64,000 nt of DNA, taken from the NCBI RefSeq assembly GCF_004959925.1, contig NZ_SPUW01000001.1, positions 1,574,635 to 1,638,634 of the forward strand, read 5' to 3'. Origin of the DNA: Pseudooceanicola onchidii. Its GTDB lineage: Bacteria > Pseudomonadota > Alphaproteobacteria > Rhodobacterales > Rhodobacteraceae. The position numbers and the translations under genes were made by a program. Every line of letters begins with the position of its first letter. The stretch's first letter is position 1. Under the pieces are notes generated by a model. That model saw nothing but the letters and a program-made list of their open reading frames with translations. It searched no databases and was not told the origin of the DNA. This document shows positions 17,376 through 27,035 of the stretch, one piece after another.

Positions 17376-18860
17376 TCAGCCGGGCTTGCCCTTGCCCAGG
17401 TGCTTGCGCAACCGGGACGGCGTGGATTTCTTGCGGCCCTTGTAGGGGTTCTTGTCGGCCTGGCTGCGCATGTACAGCCGGATCGGCGTGCCGGGCATGT
17501 CGAAGGTCACCCGCAACCCGTTGACCAGATAGCGGGAATAGCTGTCCGGCAGAAGCTCGGGGTGCGAACACATGACCACGAAGGCCGGGGGCCGGGTCTT
17601 GGCCTGCGTGACATAGCGCAGCTTGATACGCTTGCCGCCGGGCGCGGGCGGCGGGTGCTGTTCCAGCATCCCCGTCAGCCAACGGTTCAGCCGCGCGGTC
17701 GAAACACGGCGGTTCCAGACCTCGTGCGCCTTGATGACGGCGGCCTGCAGGCGATCCAGCCCGCGACCCGTCTTGGCCGACACGGTGACCAGCGGCGCGC
17801 CCTTCAGCTGTGGCAGCAGCCGCTCGAACGCTTCACGCAGATCGCGCAGCTTGCCCTGCTTGTCGTCTTCCAGATCCCACTTGTTGACGGCGACCACCAC
17901 CGCGCGCCCTTCACGCTCGGCCAGGTCGGCGATCCGCAGGTCCTGCTGTTCAAACGGGATCGCGGCATCCAGAAGCACGACGACCACTTCGGCGAACTTC
18001 ACCGCCCGCAACCCGTCCGAGACCGAAAGCTTCTCAAGCTTGTCCTGGACCTTGGCCTTCTTGCGCATCCCGGCCGTATCGAACAGCCGCACCGGCACGT
18101 CATCCCATGTCAGCCGAAGCGAGATCGAATCCCGCGTGATCCCCGCCTCGGGGCCGGTCAGCAGCCGTTCCTCCCCTAGGATCTTGTTGATCAGGGTGGA
18201 TTTCCCGGCGTTCGGACGGCCCACGACGGCCACCTGCAGCGGCCGCGCCTCGGTCGGGCGCCAGCTTTCGTCCTCTTCGGGTTCCTCGTCCACGTCCCAG
18301 TCGGTCGAGGGCATCAGCCCTTCTTCGGCGGCCACGCGCGCGGCTTCCTTGTCGCGGGCCGCGAAATCCTTGGCGATCGGGCCCAGCACCTCGGCCAGCT
18401 CGCCCATGCCTTCGCCGTGTTCGGCCGACAGGCGCAGCGGTTCGCCCAGGCCCAGCTCATAGGCCTCGAACAGCCCGGCTTCGCCCGCACGCCCCTCGGC
18501 CTTGTTGGCCGCAAGGATCACATGGGCAGACCGTTTGCGCAGGATATCCGCAAAGATGTGATCCGAAGGCGTCACCCCGGCGCGCGCGTCGATGACGAAC
18601 AGGCACACGTCCGCCATGTCGACCGCACGTTCGGTCAGCTTGCGCATCCGGCCCTGCAGGCTTTCGTCCGTCGCCTCTTCCAGACCGGCGGTGTCGATGA
18701 CGGTGAATCGCAGGTGGCCCAGACGCGCGTCGCCTTCACGCAGGTCGCGCGTCACGCCGGGCTGGTCATCGACCAGCGCCAGCTTCTTGCCGACAAGGCG
18801 GTTGAACAGCGTCGACTTGCCCACATTGGGCCGTCCGACGATGGCGAGCGTAAAGGACAT
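17376..18860 (-). CDS. der: Ribosome biogenesis GTPase Der (EngA)
   Basis: Der is an essential GTPase with two G domains that helps mature the 50S subunit. The 494-aa product has [12 protein letters not shown] (about residues 8-19) and [12 protein letters not shown] (about 215-226) as the two P-loops, the DTAG motifs [10 protein letters not shown] and [18 protein letters not shown] specificity motifs, and a C-terminal KH-like domain ending in a Lys-rich tail. It closes a yfgM-bamB-der array, the same order as in Escherichia coli (yfgM-yfgL-der), and is convergent with the TspO-like gene. Confidence 0.95.
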   Translation of the reverse strand: MSFTLAIVGRPNVGKSTLFNRLVGKKLALVDDQPGVTRDLREGDARLGHLRFTVIDTAGLEEATDESLQGRMRKLTERAVDMADVCLFVIDARAGVTPSDHIFADILRKRSAHVILAANKAEGRAGEAGLFEAYELGLGEPLRLSAEHGEGMGELAEVLGPIAKDFAARDKEAARVAAEEGLMPSTDWDVDEEPEEDESWRPTEARPLQVAVVGRPNAGKSTLINKILGEERLLTGPEAGITRDSISLRLTWDDVPVRLFDTAGMRKKAKVQDKLEKLSVSDGLRAVKFAEVVVVLLDAAIPFEQQDLRIADLAEREGRAVVVAVNKWDLEDDKQGKLRDLREAFERLLPQLKGAPLVTVSAKTGRGLDRLQAAVIKAHEVWNRRVSTARLNRWLTGMLEQHPPPAPGGKRIKLRYVTQAKTRPPAFVVMCSHPELLPDSYSRYLVNGLRVTFDMPGTPIRLYMRSQADKNPYKGRKKSTPSRLRKHLGKGKPG

Positions 18861-18971
18861 CCTGACCTCGATCCGTCAAAACCCGTCCCGAAGGGTGAAC
18901 TTGCGTTCCCCCGGATGGGGAATGGCAGGGGCGGGTTGGGTAACAAGCCGCCCCGATACCCTATTCCTGGA

Positions 18972-20282
18972 TCAACGGAAAGCCAGCAATTGACCACGCG
19001 CCGACACGACATAAAGCGTGCGTCCCGCGATCACCGGGTTCGACGACGCACCGCCCGGCAATTCGACCTGGCCCACCAGCGCGCCCGAGGTCGGATCGAA
19101 CGACCGCAGCAGCCCGTCGCCCGAAGCGACGATCAGACGGTTGCCCGCCAGAACCGGGCCATAGTGGCCAAAGACTTCCTTCTGGCGGCGCGGCTTGTCC
19201 TTGACGAACAGCGGCAGGTCCTGCGCCCAGACACGTTCGCCCGTTTCGGCCGACAGGCGGACGATCTGGTTCAGGTCGGACACCAGGAAGACATCGCCAC
19301 CAAAGGCCCAGACCGGCGACATCGCGCCTTCGTTCGCGGACCAGAGCCGTTCGCCGGTCGTGGCATCCAGCGCCACGGTCGACCCGGACTGCACCCCGAC
19401 ATAGACGCGGCCGTTCGACACGACCGGATCGCCCGAGATATCGCCGATGACGGACTTCGCGAACCCGCGACGCCGCCCGGACACCAGCGCGCCCCAGGAT
19501 TGCAGGCCGCCTTCGCGGCTGACGGCCTGGATCTCGCCCGAGGCATGGCCGAAGATCACCAGGTCGCCGGAAATCGCCGGAGCGGGTCCGCCCAGAAGCG
19601 TATTGCGGTCCGGCGTGGCGGTCATCTGCCAGCGCACGCGGCCATTGTTCACATCGATCGCCCAGGCGGTTGCATCGCCCGAGATCACGTAGACCAGGTT
19701 GCCCGCCACCGTCGGCGTGCCCGTGCCCGAGCTGTCCAGATCCTGTTCCCACAGCACAGCGCCGGTCGCCGGATCGAGAGCCGACAGGATGCCATAACCG
19801 GTCGAGACGAAAAGCTTGCCTCCGCCATAGGCCAGGCCGCCGCCGGATGCCTGCCCGCTGCCGTCGGCCGGCGGGGCAAGATCGCGGGTCCAGGCCACGG
19901 CGCCACCGGTGGTGACCGCCGTCACCTTGGCGCCGCTGTCCAGCGTGAAGATGCGGCCGTCGGCCACCACGGGATCCCCGGCGATGCGGGCCTTGCGACC
20001 GTCGCCATCGCCGATGTTCACCGCCCAGGCCAGCGACAGCGCGCCATTCAGCGCCGCGTTGTCGACCCGCGTTGCAGGCGATCCGGGGCGTTGCGGCCAG
20101 TTGGCATTGGCCGTCGCGCCGGGCATCGACACCGGCTCGACCCGGTTTTCGGTGGCATCGTCGGTCAGCGGCGCATCGGTCAGCACCGCGGCCACGTCTT
20201 CGCGCTTGCCGGGCAGATAGGTTTCCTTCTTCTCGCAAGCCGCCAGCGCAACCACGCTGCAGATCACGGCCAGGCGGATCAT
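18972..20282 (-). CDS. bamB: Outer-membrane assembly lipoprotein BamB-like, PQQ beta-propeller
   Basis: A 436-aa lipoprotein: signal with lipobox VVALAAC, then repeated PQQ-type blades such as GRIFTLDSGAKVTAVTTGGA and GAVLWEQDL, giving an eight-blade propeller as in BamB. BamB is the accessory lipoprotein of the BAM complex that inserts beta-barrel proteins into the outer membrane. The start at 20282 (MIRLAVICSV) is chosen because it yields a clean lipoprotein signal; ATGs at 20324/20327 would add about 15 residues before it. Position between yfgM and der supports the assignment, since BamB-like propellers are otherwise hard to tell from PQQ dehydrogenases. Confidence 0.87.
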   Translation of the reverse strand: MIRLAVICSVVALAACEKKETYLPGKREDVAAVLTDAPLTDDATENRVEPVSMPGATANANWPQRPGSPATRVDNAALNGALSLAWAVNIGDGDGRKARIAGDPVVADGRIFTLDSGAKVTAVTTGGAVAWTRDLAPPADGSGQASGGGLAYGGGKLFVSTGYGILSALDPATGAVLWEQDLDSSGTGTPTVAGNLVYVISGDATAWAIDVNNGRVRWQMTATPDRNTLLGGPAPAISGDLVIFGHASGEIQAVSREGGLQSWGALVSGRRRGFAKSVIGDISGDPVVSNGRVYVGVQSGSTVALDATTGERLWSANEGAMSPVWAFGGDVFLVSDLNQIVRLSAETGERVWAQDLPLFVKDKPRRQKEVFGHYGPVLAGNRLIVASGDGLLRSFDPTSGALVGQVELPGGASSNPVIAGRTLYVVSARGQLLAFR

Positions 20283-20367
20283 CCGGTCACCGGCCATCCG
20301 GCCCTTTGCCATCGCAAATGTCATCATTGCCGCGTTCCCGCCTCTTCGTCCCGATCCTGACAGCCGA

Positions 20368-21042
20368 TCAGCCGTCCTGCGTGGTGTCCGCCTCTCCGGG
20401 CGTGCCACCAAGCACCACAATCAACTGAGAAATCCGACGAAGCAAGTCCGGCGTCATCCCCGCATCTTCCTGCATGTCGCGCAGCTGCGCCAGCGCCTCG
20501 CCGGGGTTGCCTTCCTCGACATGCGTCATGGCGATCTGTTCCAGCGCCAGCAGCCGCAGCGGCGATCCTGCCCCGGCCAGGTCCTGATAGCCGTCGCGCC
20601 GTTCGGCGGGCGACAGCGTGTCGGCCTGCAGCGCCAGCGCCCGGAATTTCGCCAGCGACCGGTAGACCACCGGGACCTCGCCGGTTTCCGCCACGCGGTT
20701 CAGCTCGTCCACGGCGCCCTGCGTATCGCCCGACCGTGCCATTTCCGCCGCGCGGGTCAGGCCCAGCATGGCGGCGGCATCGGGCGTATCGGCCCCGATC
20801 GCATCAAGCGCGGCGGCGCGTTCGCCCGGCTCGCCCTGTTCCAGAGCGGTCAGGATCGCGTCCCCGAAGGCTTCGGCCTGCGCTTCGCGTTCGGCGCGGG
20901 TGTATTCGTACCAGGCCGCACCCGCCACGATCACCACGACAACCACGGCGGCAATCCAGCCATATCTGCGGAATGTCGCGAACAACCTGTCGCGCCGCAC
21001 CTCTTCCGTCACTTCGTCAATGAATGAATCCGACTGGCTCAC
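20368..21042 (-). CDS. YfgM-like Sec-associated tetratricopeptide membrane protein
   Basis: The 224-aa protein has a short cytoplasmic head (SFIDEVTEEVRRDRLFATFRRYGW), one membrane span (IAAVVVVVIVAGAAWYEY) and a periplasmic helical domain of TPR-like repeats. This layout is that of YfgM, an ancillary subunit of the SecYEG translocon that hands clients to periplasmic chaperones. Sequence similarity to E. coli YfgM is low, so the call leans on topology and on the conserved order yfgM-bamB-der. It is divergent from the RND efflux operon, with 217 bases between. Confidence 0.78.
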   Translation of the reverse strand: MSQSDSFIDEVTEEVRRDRLFATFRRYGWIAAVVVVVIVAGAAWYEYTRAEREAQAEAFGDAILTALEQGEPGERAAALDAIGADTPDAAAMLGLTRAAEMARSGDTQGAVDELNRVAETGEVPVVYRSLAKFRALALQADTLSPAERRDGYQDLAGAGSPLRLLALEQIAMTHVEEGNPGEALAQLRDMQEDAGMTPDLLRRISQLIVVLGGTPGEADTTQDG

Positions 21043-21138
21043 CGTATACTCCCCGGTTCTGGTCCGCCCCTCTTAACCTGTCACCCCATGCCTGCCAAGG
21101 GGACCCAACCAGATGTGCCGATGTGACAGGATGCGGCA

Positions 21139-21172
21139 TTGCAGAAATCTGGAACTGAACTATACAGTTCAG
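21139..21172 (+). promoter_or_regulatory. Promoter of the RND operon overlapped by an 18-bp palindromic operator
   Basis: TTGCAG (21139-21144), 16 bases, then TATACA (21161-21166) forms a good promoter. The -10 lies inside a perfect inverted repeat, CTGAACT-ATAC-AGTTCAG (21155-21172). A repressor dimer there would block RNA polymerase. Such operators are typical of TetR/AcrR-type regulators of efflux pumps. No TetR-family gene is found anywhere in the window. Confidence 0.7.
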
Positions 21173-21259
21173 AATATTCCCCCTCTGACCTTGCATTTTG
21201 GGGTCGGCTCTCTAATTCGGGGAAAACGAGTTTAACCGAAGAACAGGGCAAGCGGTTCC

Positions 21260-22564
21260 ATGCGTCTGATCCCGATCCTCACTGCGATCCTCGTCACGGC
21301 CTTCCTGTACGGCATGGTCATCCAGCGCGACGCCATCACCGCCTTTGCCCGTGGCGAAGGGCTGTCGACCGCGCTGGCCATCGCCAAGGGCGAAGATGAC
21401 GACGGCGCCATCCAGACCGCTGCCGTCGACAGCGAACAGCGCAGCGACGCGACCGAGGTCGCCGCCCCCGCCAAGGAAAAGGCGACCCATGCCCCCGTCA
21501 AGGTCGTCACCGTGATGAGCGAGGCGCGCGAAATCGACAGCGCCGTCATCCTGCGCGGCCAGACGGCGGCCGCGCGCAGTGTCGAACTGCGCTCGGAAAC
21601 CAGCGGCACCGTCGTGTCGACCCCGATCCGCAAGGGCGCCGAGGTTCAGGCGGACGACCTGCTGTGCGCCATCGATCCCGGCACCCGCGAAGACAGCCTT
21701 GCCGAAGCCGAAGCGCGGCTGGCCGAAGCCGTGGCCTCGGTCCCGTCGGCCGAAGCGCGCGTCGAAGAGGCCAAGGCCCGCCTCTCCGAGGCCGAGATCA
21801 ACCAGAATGCCTCTGACCGCCTGAAGGAAAGCGGCTTTGCCTCGGACACCCGCGTGGCGTCCTCGCAGGCCACGACGCGCGCCGCCGAAGCCGCACTGGC
21901 CCAGGCCGAAAGCGGTCTGGCCACCACGCAGGCCGCGATCCGGTCGGCCGAAGCCGCCGTCGCCTCGGCCACCCGCGAACTGGACCGCACCAAGATGCAC
22001 GCCCCGTTCGGCGGGCTGCTGGAACATGACACCGCTGAGCTTGGGTCGCTTTTGCAGACGGGCGGCACCTGCGCCACGATCATCCAGCTTGATCCGATCA
22101 AGCTGGTCGGCTTCATCCCGGAAACCGAGATCAACCGGGTCGAGACCGGCGCCCGCGCCGGCGCCCGTCTGACCGCCTCGGCCAAGGAGCTGACGGGCGT
22201 GGTGACCTTCCTGTCGCGCTCGGCCGATCCGCAGACCCGCACCTTCCGCGTAGAAATCGAAGTACCCAACCCCGATCTTGCCATCCGCGACGGCCAGACC
22301 GCCGAGATCCTGATTGCCGCGCCCGGTGCCAAGGCGCACCTGCTGCCGCAATCGGCGCTGACGCTGAACGACGACGGCGCGCTTGGGGTCCGCACGGTCG
22401 AAGGCGCCACCGCCGGGTTCGCCCCCGTCAAGATCCTGCGCGACACCGTCGAAGGCGTCTGGGTGACCGGCCTGCCAGACACCGCGCAGGTCATCGTCAT
22501 CGGCCAGGACTACGTGATCGCGGGCGTGCCGGTCGAGGCCACCCTGCAGGAGCCGCGCCAATGA
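21260..22564 (+). CDS. RND efflux periplasmic adaptor (membrane fusion protein)
   Basis: A 434-aa adaptor linking an inner-membrane RND pump to an outer-membrane channel. The N-terminus has one hydrophobic anchor (LIPILTAILVTAFLYGMVI), then about 60 variable residues, a lipoyl half-motif (RSVELRSETSGTVV), a long Ala/Glu coiled-coil hairpin (about residues 140-235), the second lipoyl half (RTKMHAPFGGLLE) and beta-barrel domains. It overlaps the pump gene by 4 bases (ATGA), so the two are one operon. The promoter/operator at 21139-21172 controls it. No outer-membrane TolC-like gene is present. Confidence 0.9.
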   Translation: MRLIPILTAILVTAFLYGMVIQRDAITAFARGEGLSTALAIAKGEDDDGAIQTAAVDSEQRSDATEVAAPAKEKATHAPVKVVTVMSEAREIDSAVILRGQTAAARSVELRSETSGTVVSTPIRKGAEVQADDLLCAIDPGTREDSLAEAEARLAEAVASVPSAEARVEEAKARLSEAEINQNASDRLKESGFASDTRVASSQATTRAAEAALAQAESGLATTQAAIRSAEAAVASATRELDRTKMHAPFGGLLEHDTAELGSLLQTGGTCATIIQLDPIKLVGFIPETEINRVETGARAGARLTASAKELTGVVTFLSRSADPQTRTFRVEIEVPNPDLAIRDGQTAEILIAAPGAKAHLLPQSALTLNDDGALGVRTVEGATAGFAPVKILRDTVEGVWVTGLPDTAQVIVIGQDYVIAGVPVEATLQEPRQ

Positions 22565-25500
22565 TCGGCATGGTCGACTGGGCCGCGTCACGGGCGCGGA
22601 TGGTCCTGGCCTTCATCGTCCTGTCGCTGGTCGCGGGCGGGCTGGCCTATGCCACCCTGCCCAAGGAAGGTGAGCCCGACATCGAGATCCCGGCGCTTTT
22701 CGTGTCGCTGCAGTTTCCCGGCATCTCGGCCGTCGACAGCGAGACACTGCTTGTCAAACCGATGGAGACCGAGCTTTCGGATCTGGACGGTCTGAAGAAG
22801 ATGACCGGCACCGCCGCCGAAGGCTATGCCGGTGTCGCGCTCGAATTCGAATTCGGCTGGGACAAGACCAAGATCATGGCTGACGTCCGCGAGGCCATGT
22901 CCAACGCCGAGGCCCTGTTCCCCGAGGGCTACGAGAAATATTCGATCAACGAGATCAACTTCTCGGAATTTCCGATCATCATCGTCAACCTGACCGGCGA
23001 CGTCCCCGAACGCACCATGGCCCGCGTCATCAAGGACCTGCAGGAAGACGTCGAGGGCATCGAATCGGTGCTCGAAGCCGGGATCGCCGGCAACCGGGAC
23101 GAGATGGTCGAGGTCGTGATCGACCCGCTGCGGCTGGAAAGCTACAACGTGACCGCCGGTGAGCTGATCAACGTCGTCACCCAGAACAACCTGCTGATCG
23201 CCGCCGGTGAGATCGAAACGGCCACTGGCGCCTTCGCCGTCAAGATCCCCGGATCCTTCGACGAACCGCGCGACATCTATGCCCTGCCCGTCAAACGCAA
23301 TGGCGACCGCGTCGTCACCCTTGGCGATCTGGCCGACATCCGCCTGACCTTCGTCGACCGCAAGGGCACCGCACGCTTCAACGGCGAAAAGACCACCGCC
23401 CTGCAGGTGGTCAAGCGCAAGGGCTACAACGTCATCGACACCGCGGACGAGGTGAAGCGCGTGGTGGCCGAAGCCCAGGAGGCCTGGCCGCCCGAGCTCA
23501 AGGCGGCCGTGCGCGTCGGCACCTCGAACGACCAGAGCCGCGTCGTCGGATCGATGGTGTCGCAGCTGGAAGGCTCGGTCCTGACCGCGATCGCGCTGGT
23601 CATGATCGTCGTGCTGGCCGCGCTTGGCCCCCGGCCCGCGCTTCTGGTGGGCTTCGCGATCCCGACGTCCTTCCTGCTGTGCTTCGTGCTGCTGGGGCTG
23701 ATGGGCGTGTCGATTTCCAACATCGTCATGTTCGGCCTGATCCTGGCAGTGGGGATGCTGGTCGACGGCGCCATCGTCATCGTGGAATACGCCGACAAGC
23801 GCATCTCGGAAGGCTCGGGGCCCATGCACGCCTATGTCGAGGCCGCGCAGCGCATGTTCTGGCCGGTGGTGTCGTCGACCGCGACGACGCTCTGTGCCTT
23901 CCTGCCCATGCTCTTCTGGCCCGGTGTGCCCGGCGAATTCATGGGGATGCTGCCCGTCACCCTGATCTTCGTTCTGTCGGCCTCGCTGATCGTGGCCCTG
24001 ATCTACCTGCCGGTCATGGGCGGCGTCACGGGTCGCTTCTCGCGCTCGCTCAACCGGGCGTCCGACGGTCTGACCCGCGCCACGCCCTGGTGGCTGCGCG
24101 CCGCGCTGGTGCCCGTCGCGCTTTACGGCATCTTCATCGGTGCGATGCAGACCATCAACCCGGCCTACCTGACCGGCGCGCCCATGGGATCGGGAGTCTT
24201 GTCGCTGATGCCGGGCTTCGCGATCTTCACGGCCTCGGCGATCGCCGCGTCCATCACCATCAGCGCGGCGAAGATCAACTGGCGTCGCCCCCGCGTGCAG
24301 GGCGGCCATCGCCGCACCGCCTTCGGCTGGTTCATCAAGCTGCTGGCGGGCAACCCGATCATGCCGCTGGTCGTGGTCGTTTCGGTCGTGGCCTTCGTCA
24401 TCACCACCTTCCAGGTCTTCGGCGCCAACAACAAGGGCACCGAGTTCTTCGTCGAGTCGGAACCGGAACAGGCGATCGTCTATGTCCGCGCCCGTGGCAA
24501 CCTGAGCCTCGAGCAGAAGGACGATCTTGTCCGTCAGGTCGAGGAAATCGTGCTGCCGCATCCCGGCGTTCTGAATGCCTTTGCCTTTGCCGGTGACGGC
24601 GGGCTGAATTCCAACACCGGCGGCGCGCAGCCGCCCCTCGACACCATCGGTCAGGTGCAGCTGGAAATCGTCCCGTGGGAGGACCGCAAGGACCGCCCCG
24701 AGCTTGACGGCGATCTGGTGATCGAGGATCTGACCGCCGCCATCGAAACCATCCCCGGCATCAAGATCGAGGTGCTGGCCCCCAACATGGGTCCTGCCTC
24801 GGCCAAGCCGGTGCACCTGCGCCTGATGGGCAACGACTGGGGCCCGCTGCGCGAAGCCACCGCCATGGCCCGCGACAAGTTCGAAGAGCTCGATGGCCTG
24901 CGCCTGATCGAAGACACCCTGCCCCTGCCCGGCATCGACTGGCAGATCGACGTGGATGTCGAAAAGGCCGGCCGCTATGGCGCCGATGTTGCTACCGTCG
25001 GCGCGATGGTCCAGCTGGTCACGCGCGGCCTGCTGCTGGATACGATGAGGGTCGACACCTCGGACGAGGAAATCGAGATCCGCGTGCGCCTGCCCGAAAA
25101 GGACCGGGTGCTGTCGACACTCGACACGCTCAAGGTCCGCACCAGCGACGGCCTTGTGCCCCTGTCGAACTTCATCACCCGCGAACCGGTCGCCAAGCTG
25201 GCCAAGATCGACCGCATCGACCAGAAGCGGTTCTATGACGTCAAGGCCGCGGTCGCCGCCGATCTGACCAAGACGGTCGTGGTGGACGGCGAAGAAACAC
25301 AGGTGCCCATCACCGCCAACGAACGGATCGAGACTCTGACGGACTGGCTCGACAGCGGCGTGCTGCCGCCCGGCGTGACCTACGAATGGACCGGCGATCA
25401 GGCGGATCAGGAGGAATCCTCGGCCTTCCTCGGCCAGGCCTTCGCCGGGGCGCTCGGCCTCATGTTCATCATCCTGCTGGCGCAGTTCAATTCGATCTAC

Positions 25501-26124
25501 AACTCGGTCCTGGTCCTGCTGGCCGTGGTCCTGTCGACCACGGGCGTGCTGATCGGCATGCTGGTGATGGATCAGACCTTCTCGATCATCATGACCGGCA
25601 CGGGGATCGTCGCGCTGGCGGGGATCGTGGTGAACAACAACATCGTGCTGATCGACACCTTCCAGGAATACAGCCAGTACATGCCAAGGATCGAGGCAAT
25701 CATCCGCACCGCCGAGGATCGCATCCGCCCGGTTCTGCTGACCACGATCACCACCATGGCGGGTCTTGCCCCGATGATGTTCGGCCTCAGTCTCGACTTC
25801 TGGGCCGGCGGCTATTCGATCGACAGCCCCACGGCGCTCTGGTGGAAGCAGCTGGCGACGGCGGTGGTCTTCGGCCTTGGCGTGGCCACGGTGCTGACGC
25901 TGATCGTCACGCCGTCGCTGCTGGCGCTGCGGGTCTGGTTCTGGACCTACGTGCGCTGGTTCGGCCAGCTTCTGGCCTCGCTCTCCTTCGGGCGCGGATC
26001 GCGCGCGGCCCAGGACTGGGCCCTGCGCCGCGCCGCCCGCCGGACCCGGTCGCCGGAACTGATCTGGCCAATCGACGACGACGCACCGCCCGCCGACACG
26101 GCCAGCCTGCGCGCCGCCGAATGA
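22561..26124 (+). CDS. RND efflux pump permease, HAE1/AcrB-like
   Basis: A 1187-aa inner-membrane proton-drug antiporter. RND features include TM1 (MVLAFIVLSLVAGGLAYATL), the first porter domain (PDIEIPALFVSLQFPG), TM4 with GMLVDGAIVIVEYADK carrying an acidic residue of the proton relay, and the C-terminal repeat with GIVALAGIVVNNNIVLIDTF. It is about 140 residues longer than AcrB; the extra length is mostly in the linker between the repeats (about residues 490-590, with additional hydrophobic segments) and in the C-terminal tail. The substrate is unknown. It overlaps the adaptor gene by 4 bases. Confidence 0.92.
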   Translation: MIGMVDWAASRARMVLAFIVLSLVAGGLAYATLPKEGEPDIEIPALFVSLQFPGISAVDSETLLVKPMETELSDLDGLKKMTGTAAEGYAGVALEFEFGWDKTKIMADVREAMSNAEALFPEGYEKYSINEINFSEFPIIIVNLTGDVPERTMARVIKDLQEDVEGIESVLEAGIAGNRDEMVEVVIDPLRLESYNVTAGELINVVTQNNLLIAAGEIETATGAFAVKIPGSFDEPRDIYALPVKRNGDRVVTLGDLADIRLTFVDRKGTARFNGEKTTALQVVKRKGYNVIDTADEVKRVVAEAQEAWPPELKAAVRVGTSNDQSRVVGSMVSQLEGSVLTAIALVMIVVLAALGPRPALLVGFAIPTSFLLCFVLLGLMGVSISNIVMFGLILAVGMLVDGAIVIVEYADKRISEGSGPMHAYVEAAQRMFWPVVSSTATTLCAFLPMLFWPGVPGEFMGMLPVTLIFVLSASLIVALIYLPVMGGVTGRFSRSLNRASDGLTRATPWWLRAALVPVALYGIFIGAMQTINPAYLTGAPMGSGVLSLMPGFAIFTASAIAASITISAAKINWRRPRVQGGHRRTAFGWFIKLLAGNPIMPLVVVVSVVAFVITTFQVFGANNKGTEFFVESEPEQAIVYVRARGNLSLEQKDDLVRQVEEIVLPHPGVLNAFAFAGDGGLNSNTGGAQPPLDTIGQVQLEIVPWEDRKDRPELDGDLVIEDLTAAIETIPGIKIEVLAPNMGPASAKPVHLRLMGNDWGPLREATAMARDKFEELDGLRLIEDTLPLPGIDWQIDVDVEKAGRYGADVATVGAMVQLVTRGLLLDTMRVDTSDEEIEIRVRLPEKDRVLSTLDTLKVRTSDGLVPLSNFITREPVAKLAKIDRIDQKRFYDVKAAVAADLTKTVVVDGEETQVPITANERIETLTDWLDSGVLPPGVTYEWTGDQADQEESSAFLGQAFAGALGLMFIILLAQFNSIYNSVLVLLAVVLSTTGVLIGMLVMDQTFSIIMTGTGIVALAGIVVNNNIVLIDTFQEYSQYMPRIEAIIRTAEDRIRPVLLTTITTMAGLAPMMFGLSLDFWAGGYSIDSPTALWWKQLATAVVFGLGVATVLTLIVTPSLLALRVWFWTYVRWFGQLLASLSFGRGSRAAQDWALRRAARRTRSPELIWPIDDDAPPADTASLRAAE

Positions 26125-26141
26125 CGCTATCGCACAACTGA

Positions 26142-26169
26142 AAAGGCCCCGGTGCAAACCGGGGCCTTT
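26142..26169. terminator. Bidirectional intrinsic terminator
   Basis: AAAGGCCCCGGT (26142-26153) pairs with ACCGGGGCCTTT (26158-26169) around GCAA. It ends the RND operon and the opposing fabD-fabG-DMT operon. Confidence 0.9.
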
Positions 26170-26171
26170 CG

Positions 26172-27035
26172 TCATTCCGGGATCCGCCGCGGCCGCCGCC
26201 GCGCGGGCCATTCGCCCAGCACCATGCCAAAGACGATCATCGCCCCGCCGACCAGCGCCGCCAGTGGCAGGAGCTCTCCGGCCATGCGCCCGATGATCGC
26301 CGCCCAGACCGGCTCGCCCGCGTAGATCAGCGTCGACCGGGTGGCCGAGACGCTTTTCTGCGCCCAGTTCATCGCCAGCTGGATCACCGCGCTGGCCAGG
26401 CCCAATCCGCCCGCGAACAGCAGGATCCGCCAGTCCCAGGCCGGTATCGCTTCGCCCGAGGCCCCCATGGCCGCGAAACAGAAGACCGAGGCCGCCGCAA
26501 GCTGCACCACCGTCACCCGCGCCGCATCGACCTGTGGGGCAAAGCGCGAAATCAGGATGACCTCGGCGGCGATGGCCACGACCGACAGGATCGTAATCAG
26601 CTCTCCGAAGGAAAAACCGAACCCCCCGGCCTCGGGCCCCGCGATCAGCATCAGCCCGATGGTGGCAAATCCGACGCCGACCCAGGTCAGCCCCCCCGGC
26701 GGGCGGCCCAGCACGATCCATTGCAGGACCGGCACCAAGGGCACGTAAAGCGCGGTGATGAAAGCGGATTTCGAAGACGGAATGAACTGCAGGCCCACGG
26801 TCTGCATGCCATAGCCAAGCGCGATCGCCAGCCCGATCAGGCTGCCTGCGATGACCTCGACCCGGGTGATCCGCATCAACCGCCGCCCGGCCAGCAGCCC
26901 CAGGCACAGGGCCGCCAGCGCAAACCGCAACCCCACGAAGAACAGCGGCCCTGACCAGGTCAGGGCCGTCTGCACCGCCAGGAAGGTCCCGCCCCACAGG
27001 ACGGTGACCCCCACCAGGACCCATTCGGGCCGCAT
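26172..27035 (-). CDS. DMT superfamily (EamA) transporter
   Basis: The 287-aa protein has about ten membrane segments in two EamA repeats, for example LVGVTVLWGGTFLAVQTAL at the N-terminus and the second repeat's ATRSTLIYAGEPVWAAI. Members export amino acids, nucleosides or other small metabolites; the substrate is not predictable here. Its ATG shares one base with the fabG stop (TGATG), so translation is probably coupled. It takes the place where acpP would often follow fabG in other bacteria, which makes the operon composition slightly unusual. Confidence 0.87.
   Translation of the reverse strand: MRPEWVLVGVTVLWGGTFLAVQTALTWSGPLFFVGLRFALAALCLGLLAGRRLMRITRVEVIAGSLIGLAIALGYGMQTVGLQFIPSSKSAFITALYVPLVPVLQWIVLGRPPGGLTWVGVGFATIGLMLIAGPEAGGFGFSFGELITILSVVAIAAEVILISRFAPQVDAARVTVVQLAAASVFCFAAMGASGEAIPAWDWRILLFAGGLGLASAVIQLAMNWAQKSVSATRSTLIYAGEPVWAAIIGRMAGELLPLAALVGGAMIVFGMVLGEWPARRRPRRIPE

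Noticed and set aside
22588..27024. A 1478-codon open frame on the minus strand across the RND pump, terminator and DMT gene
   Set aside because: Low-complexity Arg/Asp/Gly/His composition, crosses a bidirectional terminator and three real genes; typical antisense artefact of high GC.
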